From contig OZ252297.1 in NCBI GenBank assembly GCA_965250275.1, positions 3,658,001-3,722,000 of the forward strand: a DNA stretch of 64,000 bases. The letters run 5' to 3'. The notes under the pieces were generated by a model. The model was given only the letters and a program-made list of their open reading frames with translations, made no database searches and was not told where the DNA came from. Position numbers and translations under genes: made by a program. Shown one piece after another: positions 50,443 through 59,096 of this stretch (its first letter is position 1; each line of letters starts with the position of its first letter). The DNA is from G965250275 sp965250275. GTDB taxonomy: Bacteria; Pseudomonadota; Alphaproteobacteria; Rhodobacterales; Rhodobacteraceae.

Positions 50443-52902
50443 ATGCCCCAGACCCTGCCTGCCCACGCCCAGACCGTAATCATTGGCGGCGGCTCCATCG
50501 GCTGCAACACGGCCTATCACCTGACCAAACTCGGAATGACAGACGTTGTCGTTCTGGAACAGGGCCAGCTCACTTCGGGCACGACCTGGCATGCAGCGGG
50601 TCTGATTGTTGCGGGACTTCTGAAGTCCGAGGCCGAATGCGCGATCTACACCCACGGCCGGGACCTTTACGCACAACTCGAAAGCGAGACCGGGCTACCC
50701 ACCGGATTTCGGGACGTTGGGTACTTGCAAATCGCAAACAACCTTGAGCGGGTGCACGAGATGCGCCGGTTGGCGCCCTTCATGCGCCGCCACGGCATCA
50801 ACATGCACGAGATCTCGCCGAAGGAAGCGCAGGACCTGTTCCCGATCGGTGACCTCAGCGACGTGCTTTCCGCATTTTACATCCCCGAGGACGGGCGTGC
50901 GAACCCAGTCGATGTGACAATGTCGCTCGCCAAAGGCGCCCGAATGGGTGGCGCCCAGATTTTCGAAGGTGTCACGGTCACGGAAATCCTGACGCAAAAC
51001 GGGACCGCCACCGGCGTCCGCAGTGCGGATGGGCAAACGATCACCTGCGAGAATGTTGTGATCTGCGGGGGCATGTGGTCACGGCAACTGGGTGCCAAGG
51101 CCGGGATCAACCTGCCTCTACAAGCTGCCGAGCATTACTACCTGATCACTGACAACATTCCCGGTCTCAGCCGAGACCTTCCGGTCCTCGAAGACCCGTC
51201 CACCTATACCTATTACCGCGAAGAGGTGGGGGGCCTTATGCTTGGCCTCTTCGAACCCGGGGCAGCAGCATGGAAGCTCGACGGAATCCCGGACGATTTT
51301 TCATTCGGCGAGATCGAGCCCGATTGGGATCGGGTCGGCCCACATCTGGAAAAGGCCTATAGCCGCGTGCCGGAGACCATGAACTACGGTGTCCGTAAAC
51401 TCTTTTGTGGCCCGGAGAGTTTTACCCCTGATCTGGCCCCGCTGGTTGGTCCCACGCCCGAATTGCGCAACGCATGGGTGGCGTGTGGGATGAATTCGCT
51501 GGGCATTCTGAACGGCGCAGGAACGGGGATGGTGCTGGCACACTGGATTGCTGAAGGGCTGCCGCCGATCGATGTGACGGGCATCAATGTAAACCGGTTT
51601 ACCCGGTCCGAATCCACGCCGGCATTCCGGCGCGACCGCACGCCGGAGCTCTTGGGCAAGCTCTTTGGCCAGCATTATCACAACGAGGCGCCGCACACGG
51701 CACGGGATGTGAAGCGTTCAGTGCTGCATGATCGGCTGGCCGCGGCCGGAGCCTATTTCACCGAAGGCAATGGATGGGAAATGCCGGATTGGTTTGCGCC
51801 AACACCTGCGCAGGCGGAGATCACCGAGTACAGCTGGTACCGGCAGAACTGGTGGGACTGGCATGCTGAAGAGCATCACGCCGCACGCAACGATGTGATC
51901 CTGATGGACATGTCCACGATGGCCAGCTTTCTGGTACAGGGCCGCGATTCCTGCGCCCTGTTGAACCGGCTGAGCTGCAATCAGGTGGACGTGGCGAACG
52001 GTCGGGTGGTCTATACCGCCTGGACCAACGAGCGCGGAGGTTTCGAGGCGGATCTGACTGTCACCCGTCTGGCCGAGGACAAGTTTCTTGTGGTGGTCGG
52101 CGAAAACTCTGCCGGTCATACAGAAATGCGGATGCGCCGCGAACTCGGGGCCGAAGAATTCGTCACGATCACAGACGTGACCGCAGCCCGAACGCAGATC
52201 AATGTACATGGGCCAAAGGCGCGTGACCTGTTGCGACGGGTCTCTGGCTCCGATCTCAGCAACGACGCCTTTCCCTTCATGACCGCCCAGGAGATTGACG
52301 TCGGTTATGCCGTGGTGCTGGCGTTGCGCGTTACCTTTGTGGGCGAGCTGGGATGGGAGTTGCACGTTCCGGCCACGCAAGCAGTACAGGTGTTTGATCT
52401 CCTGGTTGACGCCGGCAAAGACCTTGGGCTCAGACACGCCGGAATGCAGACCCTGAACTCGTTGCGGCTGGAGAAGGCCTACCGTGACTTCGGCCTCGAC
52501 GTGGACAACACCGACAACCCTATCGAGGCGGGCTTGGGATTCGCGGTCAAGCTTGACAAGCCGGGCGGTTTTATCGGCCGGGATGCCTTGGCGGCCATCA
52601 AGGCGCAGGGCACGCCGAAAACCCGCATGCTTCAATTCCTGTTGCACGATCCCGAGCCGCTCCTTTATGGCAACGAGTTGATTTATCTGGACGATCAGGA
52701 GGCTGGCTACCTTCAGATCGGTGGCTATGGCCACTCGCTGGGTGGCGCGGTTGGCATCGGGTTTGCTGAGTTGGATGAACCGCTCACGGCCGACATCGTG
52801 AATACGGGACGCTGGGAGATTGACGTTGCTGGCGAGCGTTATGCCGCCAAAGCGTCGCTCAAACCGCTCTACGATCCCGGAATGGAGAAGATCAAAGCCT
52901 GA
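50443..52902 (+). CDS. Dimethylglycine/sarcosine-dehydrogenase-like FAD and folate enzyme
   Basis: An 819-residue two-part enzyme. Residues 1-370 are a DAO flavin domain (TVIIGGGSIGCNTAYHLTKL); His50 in SGTTWHAAG matches the histidine that carries covalent FAD in dimethylglycine dehydrogenase. A linker FAO_M domain follows, and residues about 440-810 are a GcvT-type tetrahydrofolate domain (YRQNWWDWHAEEHHAARNDV; FVGELGWELHVPA; NSLRLEKAYRDFGLDV). It oxidatively demethylates an N-methyl amino acid and passes the methylene group to folate. It probably starts the operon that runs to 59025, and is reached from the operator-like site at 50348. Confidence 0.9.
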   Translation: MPQTLPAHAQTVIIGGGSIGCNTAYHLTKLGMTDVVVLEQGQLTSGTTWHAAGLIVAGLLKSEAECAIYTHGRDLYAQLESETGLPTGFRDVGYLQIANNLERVHEMRRLAPFMRRHGINMHEISPKEAQDLFPIGDLSDVLSAFYIPEDGRANPVDVTMSLAKGARMGGAQIFEGVTVTEILTQNGTATGVRSADGQTITCENVVICGGMWSRQLGAKAGINLPLQAAEHYYLITDNIPGLSRDLPVLEDPSTYTYYREEVGGLMLGLFEPGAAAWKLDGIPDDFSFGEIEPDWDRVGPHLEKAYSRVPETMNYGVRKLFCGPESFTPDLAPLVGPTPELRNAWVACGMNSLGILNGAGTGMVLAHWIAEGLPPIDVTGINVNRFTRSESTPAFRRDRTPELLGKLFGQHYHNEAPHTARDVKRSVLHDRLAAAGAYFTEGNGWEMPDWFAPTPAQAEITEYSWYRQNWWDWHAEEHHAARNDVILMDMSTMASFLVQGRDSCALLNRLSCNQVDVANGRVVYTAWTNERGGFEADLTVTRLAEDKFLVVVGENSAGHTEMRMRRELGAEEFVTITDVTAARTQINVHGPKARDLLRRVSGSDLSNDAFPFMTAQEIDVGYAVVLALRVTFVGELGWELHVPATQAVQVFDLLVDAGKDLGLRHAGMQTLNSLRLEKAYRDFGLDVDNTDNPIEAGLGFAVKLDKPGGFIGRDALAAIKAQGTPKTRMLQFLLHDPEPLLYGNELIYLDDQEAGYLQIGGYGHSLGGAVGIGFAELDEPLTADIVNTGRWEIDVAGERYAAKASLKPLYDPGMEKIKA

Positions 52903-52998
52903 CGCCCCAGGTCAAGAAACTGTGAAAACAGGCCTGACATCTTCTGTTTCCATGACGCTTTTGCATGCCTAAGGTTCCGCAAAGTCAAGGACACAACC

Positions 52999-54609
52999 AT
53001 GCAGCCAACTTCCGTTGGGAACGTCAGCGCGCTGGAAGACCGCACACCCGCCTATGCCCTGGTTGGCGAAGTCGATCTGGTGGTCGTGCGGTTCGATGAC
53101 ACGGTTTCGGTGTTCTACGGCAGGTGCCTGCATCGCGGCGCGCTGATGGCAGACGGGTTCGTGCGCGGCAATAACCTGATTTGTGGCGTCCATGATTGGG
53201 ACTACCGGCTGGACAGCGGTGTGTCTGAATACGCAAACGACGAGGCCTTGCCAAAGTTCAAGAGCTGGATCGAAAACGGCGAGGTGTTTGTCGACGCCGA
53301 CGAAATCAACGCCTGGGGTCACGCCAACCCGCAACCCTTCAATCGTGACGCCTATCTGGGTCTTTACGCAGACACTTCACATGGCACGACCGAAGAACCC
53401 TATACCGGGCTGATCCAGGCCTATGCCCGCGATGGGCTGTCGAAAACCGGCCACCACGGCAAGGTTGATGCCATGGGCGTGCCGCGCGACCAGTTGCCTG
53501 ACTGGGATGATCTGCAGCTTCTGACCGCGCAATTGCACCGTGCTCCGCTTCTGGATGACGATCCCGTTGGGACCGATGTGGTGGTCGGCCCTAACGCGGC
53601 CAAGCCTTTGCACCTCGAGATCCCATTGTTCGTCTCTGACATGTCATTCGGCGCCTTGTCGGAACCAGCCAAGCTGTCGATGGCGCGAGGCGCTGAACTG
53701 GCGGGTACGGGCATTTGCTCCGGCGAGGGCGGCATGCTGCCGACAGAACAGGAAGCCAACAGCCGCTATTTCTACGAGCTGGCCTCGGCAAAGTTTGGAT
53801 TTGACTGGGAGAAGCTGAGCCGCGTGCAGGCCTTCCATTTCAAGGGAGGCCAGGGCGCCAAGACCGGCACGGGCGGCCACTTGCCGGGTGCCAAGGTGCA
53901 AGGGCTGATCGCCGAAGTGCGGGGGCTTACACCGGGGCAAGACGCGATTTCTCCGCCGCGGTTTCCGGACTGGACAGATCCCGCACAGATCAAGACCTTT
54001 GCCGACGAGGTGCGGGAGCGCACAGGCGGGATCCCGATCGGATACAAGCTCTCAGCGCAACATATCGAAAAAGACATCGACGCCGCGCTGCAAGTTGGGG
54101 TGGACTACATCATTCTGGACGGTCGCGGCGGCGGAACCGGCGCCGCCCCGATCCTGTTTCGAGACAACATTTCGGTCCCGACCATTCCCGCTCTGGCGCG
54201 CGCCCGCGCGCATCTCGACCGGCTTGAGCGGAGCGATGTGACGCTGGTGATCACCGGCGGGCTGCGCAAACCTGCTGATTTCGTGAAAGCTCTGGCGCTC
54301 GGCGCAGATGCCATCGCCCTGTCCAATGCGGCGATGCAGGCCATAGGTTGCATCGCCATGCGGGCCTGCCACACCAACAACTGCCCGGTTGGCATCGCCA
54401 GCCAGAAACCGCACCTTGTCAGCCGCCTTGTGGTCGAAAAGTCCGCTCGGCAACTCGCGAACTTCTTTGAGGCCAGCACCGCCCTGATGCAGGTGATGGC
54501 GCGGGCCTGCGGGCACGACCATCTCTCCAAGTTCGTGCCGGATGATCTGACCACCTGGAAACGCGAGATGTCCGACCTGTCCGGTGTCGCCTATGGGGGC
54601 GTCGCGTGA
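52999..54609 (+). CDS. Rieske domain fused to FMN-binding glutamate-synthase-type domain
   Basis: A 536-residue soluble fusion. Residues 1-95 are a Rieske [2Fe-2S] domain with Cys43-x-His45 (RCLHRG) and Cys62-x2-His65 (CGVHDWDY). Residues about 135-530 are the FMN/iron-sulfur synthase domain of GltB: FVSDMSFGALSEPAKLSMAR, GEGGMLPTEQE, FKGGQGAKTGTGGHLPG, FMN loop ILDGRGGGTGAAP and the 3Fe-4S motif C-x5-C-x4-C in CIAMRACHTNNCPVG. There is no glutaminase domain. Related single-domain proteins include subunits of N-methylglutamate synthase; here the Rieske part would supply or accept electrons. It lies 96 bp after the dehydrogenase gene. Confidence 0.88.
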   Translation: MQPTSVGNVSALEDRTPAYALVGEVDLVVVRFDDTVSVFYGRCLHRGALMADGFVRGNNLICGVHDWDYRLDSGVSEYANDEALPKFKSWIENGEVFVDADEINAWGHANPQPFNRDAYLGLYADTSHGTTEEPYTGLIQAYARDGLSKTGHHGKVDAMGVPRDQLPDWDDLQLLTAQLHRAPLLDDDPVGTDVVVGPNAAKPLHLEIPLFVSDMSFGALSEPAKLSMARGAELAGTGICSGEGGMLPTEQEANSRYFYELASAKFGFDWEKLSRVQAFHFKGGQGAKTGTGGHLPGAKVQGLIAEVRGLTPGQDAISPPRFPDWTDPAQIKTFADEVRERTGGIPIGYKLSAQHIEKDIDAALQVGVDYIILDGRGGGTGAAPILFRDNISVPTIPALARARAHLDRLERSDVTLVITGGLRKPADFVKALALGADAIALSNAAMQAIGCIAMRACHTNNCPVGIASQKPHLVSRLVVEKSARQLANFFEASTALMQVMARACGHDHLSKFVPDDLTTWKREMSDLSGVAYGGVA

Positions 54610-54977
54610 CAGCGGCCCTGACACTGGTCGCTTTCGCACGCGCCTGGGGTTTGGTCGGGGCGGTCGTGGCGGCTGCCTTTCTGACCTTCGGGATGGATCG
54701 GATCGACGAGGATTCGCGCGGCGCTTATGCTTTTCGCCCTCTGCTGATCCCCGCAATACTGATGATCTGGCCTCTGGTTCTTTGGCGCTGGTGGGTGTTG
54801 GAAACCGGACGGGACCGTTGGCAAACACGCTATTCTCCACCGCGCCGCGCACATCTGGTCGCCGCAATCGCGCTGGCACTTTGCGTCGTCCTGACAATTG
54901 GTGCCGCATGGTCAGTACGACAGGTCTGGCCAGCCGGTGTCGCACCTGTGCAGCTCTCGTCCGGAGCCGGGCAATGA
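54606..54977 (+). CDS. Small three-helix membrane protein, unknown
   Basis: A 123-residue membrane protein starting with GTG inside the preceding stop (GTGA). Three hydrophobic segments are visible: WGLVGAVVAAAFLTFG, FRPLLIPAILMIWPLVLWRW and HLVAAIALALCVVLTIGAAW. No family is recognised. The stop overlaps the next ATG (ATGA), so it is translated between the two Rieske fusions and is likely part of the same membrane complex. Confidence 0.75.
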   Translation: MTAALTLVAFARAWGLVGAVVAAAFLTFGMDRIDEDSRGAYAFRPLLIPAILMIWPLVLWRWWVLETGRDRWQTRYSPPRRAHLVAAIALALCVVLTIGAAWSVRQVWPAGVAPVQLSSGAGQ

Positions 54978-56014
54978 GCGTGCAGTACGTTCCGGTTCAG
55001 TGGAACCGCAACAAGTGGGTCTACGATGCTGTTTTGATCCTCGGCGCGGGGTTGTTTTTGTGGGTGTTTCTCTATGTCGCGCCAGAAGCGCTGACCCATG
55101 AAAGGCCGATAAACCGCCAGATCGTGAACGCCAGGGCTTTTGGGGCCTGCGCCTTTCTGATGCTCAGCGTCATTCTTTGCATCGGGCCGCTGGCCCGGCT
55201 GGATCGCCGTTTTTTGCCTTTGCTCTACAATCGGCGGCATTTCGGGGTGTTGACCTGTCTGGTGGCGTCGACCCATGCCTATTTCATTCTGAACTGGTAC
55301 TTCGCGTTTTCGAGCATCGACAAATACGCTGCGGTACTGGGTGCGAACACCAGTTTCGGGCAGATCGCAGGATTCCCGTTCGAAGTGCTGGGCGTCTTCG
55401 CCTTGCTCTGTCTGCTGATCCTGGCCGCCACAAGCCACGATTTCTGGCTGAAATTTCTGACGCCGCCGATCTGGAAGGGCCTGCATTACCTTATCTATCC
55501 CGCCTACGCCGCTGTGGTCGGCCACATTGCGCTGGGTCCGGTGCTGGCGATGCAGAACCTGACCTTTCCCATCCTGTTCATGGGAGCTGCCGGTGCCGTG
55601 ATCGTTTTGCATCTCGCCGCGGCATTGAAGGAGCGGCGGGCAGAAGAGCGCGCTGTCGGCGTTCAATGGATCGCAGCCTGTCGGGTGGAAGACATCCCGG
55701 AAGGACGCGCGAAAATCGTGTTGCTGCCTTCCGGCGACCGCGTGGCCGTTTTTCGTCACAAAAATGCTTTGAGCGCGATTGCCAACGCCTGCGCCCATCA
55801 GAACGGACCGCTCGGCGAAGGTCGGATACTGGATTGCCTTGTGACCTGCCCCTGGCACGGGTTTCAGTACGACGTCACCACCGGCCGCTCGCCGGCACCA
55901 TTCACCGAGAAGGTTCCCACTTACCCCTTGCGGCTTGAAGGCCAGACCGTGATGGTCGGCACCGCCGCAAACCCACCCGGCACCTATGTTAAACCGTTGG
56001 GCGTTGACGCATGA
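54974..56014 (+). CDS. Ferric-reductase-like transmembrane domain fused to Rieske domain
   Basis: A 346-residue protein. Residues 1-215 hold about six membrane helices of the ferric-reductase/YedZ type with intramembrane histidines at 101, 155, 171, 184 and 213 that could ligate haem b. Residues 228-335 are a cytoplasmic Rieske [2Fe-2S] domain with Cys273-x-His275 (NACAHQNG) and Cys292-x2-His295 (TCPWHGFQYD). The combination points to electron exchange between a soluble donor and the membrane. The ATG at 54974 overlaps the upstream stop; the longer frame would overlap the whole small membrane gene. Confidence 0.88.
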   Translation: MSVQYVPVQWNRNKWVYDAVLILGAGLFLWVFLYVAPEALTHERPINRQIVNARAFGACAFLMLSVILCIGPLARLDRRFLPLLYNRRHFGVLTCLVASTHAYFILNWYFAFSSIDKYAAVLGANTSFGQIAGFPFEVLGVFALLCLLILAATSHDFWLKFLTPPIWKGLHYLIYPAYAAVVGHIALGPVLAMQNLTFPILFMGAAGAVIVLHLAAALKERRAEERAVGVQWIAACRVEDIPEGRAKIVLLPSGDRVAVFRHKNALSAIANACAHQNGPLGEGRILDCLVTCPWHGFQYDVTTGRSPAPFTEKVPTYPLRLEGQTVMVGTAANPPGTYVKPLGVDA

Positions 56015-56775
56015 CGCAAAAGGACACCCCCTTCTTCGTCGGTTTCCTGCCCGTACCGCAGGCGCTTCGGGTGTTTCTGTGGGGTGTCTCGATTTGTCTG
56101 GTGATCGCGGCTGGCGCTCTGGGATACGCCGTCGGCGCAACGCAGGACGACCCGGGCCCCGCCGGACAGCGAGGGGATTTCGGACGACAAACGCTGACGG
56201 GTGTTCTGGAAATGACGCCGACACCCATTTTGCATGTCACGGCTGGAACAGAGCAGGTCCCAACGGGGCGGACCCTGATGATGACCTCAGCCGGCAAGGC
56301 CGGTGTCATGGCACGCGCCGAACCGTTGAGCGGTCAGCTCGTAACTGCGTCAGGCGTAATTCTTGCCCGCGGCGAACTGGAGATGCTGCAACTGCGCGGC
56401 GGCCAGAACGGATTAAGCGCAGCCGAAGGGGTGGCAACACCAGTTCCAGCGCCGGTACCACTGGGCCGCTGGAAACTGGCAGGCGAAATCTGTGATGGGA
56501 AATGCCTCTCCGGTGCAATGCGGCCGGGGACCGGGCTGGCCCACAAGGCCTGCGCAAACCTGTGCCTGATCGGAGGTGTTCCGCCGGTGTTTGTGTCCAC
56601 TCAACCGGTCGAAGGCGCGGAGTTTCTCATGATCACCGGCCCGGATAACACCCCCCTGCCCAACCGCGCCTATGACTTTGTGGCACAATACATCTCGGTC
56701 GAGGGGGACATCACCCGGCATGGTGACCTGCTGGTGTTTGCGATCGACCCAGACACCATGAAAGTGTTGCCGTGA
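56011..56775 (+). CDS. Membrane-anchored periplasmic Cys/Met/His protein
   Basis: A 254-residue protein with one N-terminal membrane helix (FLWGVSICLVIAAGALGYAV) and a periplasmic region. The region CDGKCLSGAMRPGTGLAHKA, continuing CANLC, aligns Cys161, Cys165, Met170, His178, Cys181 and Cys185 in a pattern I have seen in uncharacterised secreted proteins of respiratory gene clusters, where it runs into a GGIPP-like GGVPP. A metal (copper or haem) site is plausible but not shown. It overlaps genes on both sides by 4 bp. Confidence 0.7.
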   Translation: MTQKDTPFFVGFLPVPQALRVFLWGVSICLVIAAGALGYAVGATQDDPGPAGQRGDFGRQTLTGVLEMTPTPILHVTAGTEQVPTGRTLMMTSAGKAGVMARAEPLSGQLVTASGVILARGELEMLQLRGGQNGLSAAEGVATPVPAPVPLGRWKLAGEICDGKCLSGAMRPGTGLAHKACANLCLIGGVPPVFVSTQPVEGAEFLMITGPDNTPLPNRAYDFVAQYISVEGDITRHGDLLVFAIDPDTMKVLP

Positions 56776-57056
56776 TGGGCCGGGTTTTGTCACTTTCAAT
56801 TGTCGCACTTGTGGCCGCCAGCCTGTTCTATGTGTCCAGGTTCTGGGATTTCCGGCTTTGGTCGCGCGACGGGCTCTTTGGCATCGAAGCGCTGCGTCCG
56901 CAGGGCGGGTTGGTGGCCAGATGGCTGCGCGGGTCCGATCTGGCCCCGTTCGAACTGCTGATCTGGGGCATCGGCGCCATACTGATCCTGAGCCTTTTGC
57001 AAAGACTGTTCGATCTCGCCAAACGGCTTAATCCGAAGGGAATTGACAATGACTGA
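56772..57056 (+). CDS. Small two-helix membrane protein, unknown
   Basis: A 94-residue membrane protein starting with GTG (or ATG three bases later) at the preceding stop. Hydrophobic segments are VLSLSIVALVAASLFYVSRF and ELLIWGIGAILILSLLQRLF, with a polar loop between. No family is recognised. It overlaps the following gene by 8 bp, keeping the run of coupled genes unbroken. Confidence 0.7.
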   Translation: MMGRVLSLSIVALVAASLFYVSRFWDFRLWSRDGLFGIEALRPQGGLVARWLRGSDLAPFELLIWGIGAILILSLLQRLFDLAKRLNPKGIDND

Positions 57057-59025
57057 CGATACACTGGAATGGATTTCTGTCGGCCATGTCGACGATCTTC
57101 CCGAAGGGCGGGTCAAGACAGTGACGGCCCGCACCGTTTCGCTTTGCCTGTCCCATTTCGATGGACAATGGGCCGCGATGGACAATCGCTGCCCGCACCA
57201 AGGCGGCCCGTTGGGTGAAGGATCAATCGAAGAAGGCGTCGAAGGAAAATGCTGGATCCGCTGCCCCTGGCATGGTTGGGACTTTGACCCGCTGACAGGC
57301 GCCCCCCCCGGTGGCCACGAAGACACCGGTCAAACGCTTTACCCGCTCGACATTCGCGAGGGCGAAATCTTTGTCGGTTTGGAAGCCGAAGAAGCCCACG
57401 ACCGAACCGTGACGGACGTCATGGCCGAAACCATGGTGAACTGGGGCGTGCGCCATGTGTTTGGTATGGTCGGGCACTCCAATCTCGGACTGGCCGACGC
57501 CATCCGCAGGCAGGTCAACGCTGGCAACATGTCCTATGTGGGCATCCGGCACGAAGGCGCGGCTGCTTTTGCGGCTTCGGCCTATGGCAAACTGACAGGC
57601 CATCCCGCTGCCTGCCTGACCATTGCAGGCCCTGGCGCCACGAATCTGCTGACAGGAATGTGGGACGCAAAGGTCGATCGCGCTCCGGTTCTGGCCCTGA
57701 CCGGTCAGGTTCAGACACAGGTCTTCGGACCGGGCGCGTTTCAGGATATCGACCTGGCCTCGGCATTCGCGGCTGTGTCCCGGTTTTCGCAGCCTGTACT
57801 GAGCAGTTCGAACCACGCCGAACTTATGTCGCTGGCCTGCAAAGCCGCGCTGGTGGAACGCGACGTGGCGCATCTGGTGTTTCCGGACGACGTTCAGACC
57901 ATTGCCGCCACCGCGGACGCCGGCACGCCGGACGGCCGCATGGGCCTGCCCGTTGTACGCCCGAACGAGAGCGATTTGTCGGCGGCGCTGGAGGGGTTGA
58001 ACAGCGCAAAACGGCCCATTCTGGTGATTGGACACGGAGCGCGCGACGCGATGGAGGCGATCCTTGCTTTGGCAGAACAGTTGGGCGCGCCGGTGCTGAC
58101 AACGTTCAAGGGCAAGGGCCTGATCCCTGACAGCCACCCCAACGCGGCCGGCGTCCTTGGCCGCTCCGGCACGCCGATTGCAAGTTGGTTCATGAACGAG
58201 GCGGACCTGATCCTGACGCTGGGCACTTCCTTTTCCAACCACACCGGCATCGAGCGCAGTAAACCGATCATCCAAGTGGATTTCGAGCGGATGCAGCTGG
58301 GCAAGTTCCATCCCGTGGACCTGCCGATCTGGTCTGAAATCGGCGCCTTTTGCGATGCCATTGCCAATCGCATATCGCGACCCTCAGATGCGGTGGATCA
58401 GATGTCGGAACTTGCTGAACGCTGGACCATTTGGAGGGACGAAAAGGCACGTCGCAGAAGTGAAGAAGGCGGTGCCGGGCTGCATTCGGCGACCGTGTTC
58501 GCGACCTTGTCCGAGCTTGTCCCGGACGATGCAATCATTGCTGTCGATGTCGGCAACAACACCTATTCATTCGGCCGCTACTTTGAAACCAAGGGGCAGC
58601 CTGTTCTGATGTCAGGCTATTTGGGTTCGATTGGTTACGCGCTGCCTGCGGCGTTGGGAGCCTGGGCAGCAACGCAGGATTTTGAACACCTGAGGGGCCG
58701 AAAAGTCGTCTCAATCTCCGGTGACGGGGGATTCGGTCAGTACGCGATGGAGCTGACTACAGCGGTCAAACACGGGATGGATATCACCCATATTCTGCTC
58801 AACAACCAGGAATTGGGCAAAATCAGCAAGGAACAACGCGCGGGCGAGTGGCCGGTTTGGGAGACCTCGCTGCACAACCCGTCGTTCGCTGCATTCGCAA
58901 AAATCTGCGGGGCGCGAGGCGAAAAAGTTGTTAACAGCGCTGACCTTAGCAAAGCTATTGCGGGAGCGATCGATACCCCAGGTCCCGCTCTGGTTGAAAT
59001 CATCTCGGACGTGGATCTGATCTGA
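57049..59025 (+). CDS. Rieske domain fused to thiamine-diphosphate enzyme (pyruvate-oxidase/acetolactate-synthase type)
   Basis: A 658-residue fusion. Residues 1-112 are a Rieske [2Fe-2S] domain with Cys48-x-His50 (RCPHQGG) and Cys72-x2-His75 (CPWHGWDFD). Residues 118-658 are a complete ThDP enzyme: activating Glu169 in IRHEGAAAFAASAYG, TIAGPGATNLLTGMWDAKVD, a central domain from about residue 310, and the cofactor motif from 558 (SGDGGFGQY) ending in NN at 585-586. The ATG at 57049 has AAGGG eight bases upstream. The enzyme would decarboxylate or ligate a 2-oxoacid-like substrate; the attached Rieske centre suggests an oxidative reaction. Substrate unknown. Confidence 0.88.
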   Translation: MTDDTLEWISVGHVDDLPEGRVKTVTARTVSLCLSHFDGQWAAMDNRCPHQGGPLGEGSIEEGVEGKCWIRCPWHGWDFDPLTGAPPGGHEDTGQTLYPLDIREGEIFVGLEAEEAHDRTVTDVMAETMVNWGVRHVFGMVGHSNLGLADAIRRQVNAGNMSYVGIRHEGAAAFAASAYGKLTGHPAACLTIAGPGATNLLTGMWDAKVDRAPVLALTGQVQTQVFGPGAFQDIDLASAFAAVSRFSQPVLSSSNHAELMSLACKAALVERDVAHLVFPDDVQTIAATADAGTPDGRMGLPVVRPNESDLSAALEGLNSAKRPILVIGHGARDAMEAILALAEQLGAPVLTTFKGKGLIPDSHPNAAGVLGRSGTPIASWFMNEADLILTLGTSFSNHTGIERSKPIIQVDFERMQLGKFHPVDLPIWSEIGAFCDAIANRISRPSDAVDQMSELAERWTIWRDEKARRRSEEGGAGLHSATVFATLSELVPDDAIIAVDVGNNTYSFGRYFETKGQPVLMSGYLGSIGYALPAALGAWAATQDFEHLRGRKVVSISGDGGFGQYAMELTTAVKHGMDITHILLNNQELGKISKEQRAGEWPVWETSLHNPSFAAFAKICGARGEKVVNSADLSKAIAGAIDTPGPALVEIISDVDLI

Positions 59026-59069
59026 GCGCGCGGATTTTTGCCGGCGCCGCACATGAAATGCTTGCCAAA

Positions 59070-59092
59070 AGAGTCGATTTTTCCGAGACTCT
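59070..59092. promoter_or_regulatory. Inverted repeat AGAGTC-N11-GACTCT upstream of MarR gene
   Basis: Two perfect 6-base arms with an 11-base spacer end four bases before the likely MarR start at 59097. This placement is typical of an autoregulatory MarR operator overlapping the translation start region. If translation began at the upstream ATG (59058), the repeat would lie inside the gene. Confidence 0.45.
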
Positions 59093-59096
59093 CCAA

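Noticed and set aside
51718..52734. 338-codon minus-strand frame opposite the DMGDH-like gene
   Set aside because: It overlaps the GcvT domain of a strongly supported enzyme and shows no recognisable protein features.
54584..54973. Longer reading frame upstream of the ferric-reductase/Rieske gene
   Set aside because: It would duplicate the region coding for the small membrane protein at 54606, whose GTGA and ATGA junctions are better supported.
54830..56224. Long minus-strand open frame (464 codons) opposite the ferric-reductase/Rieske gene
   Set aside because: It is antisense to well-supported genes with Rieske motifs, has a composition rich in His, Arg and Gln and no domain; a high-GC shadow frame.
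57223..58311. 362-codon minus-strand frame opposite the Rieske/ThDP gene
   Set aside because: Antisense shadow; the plus-strand frame has catalytic motifs throughout.
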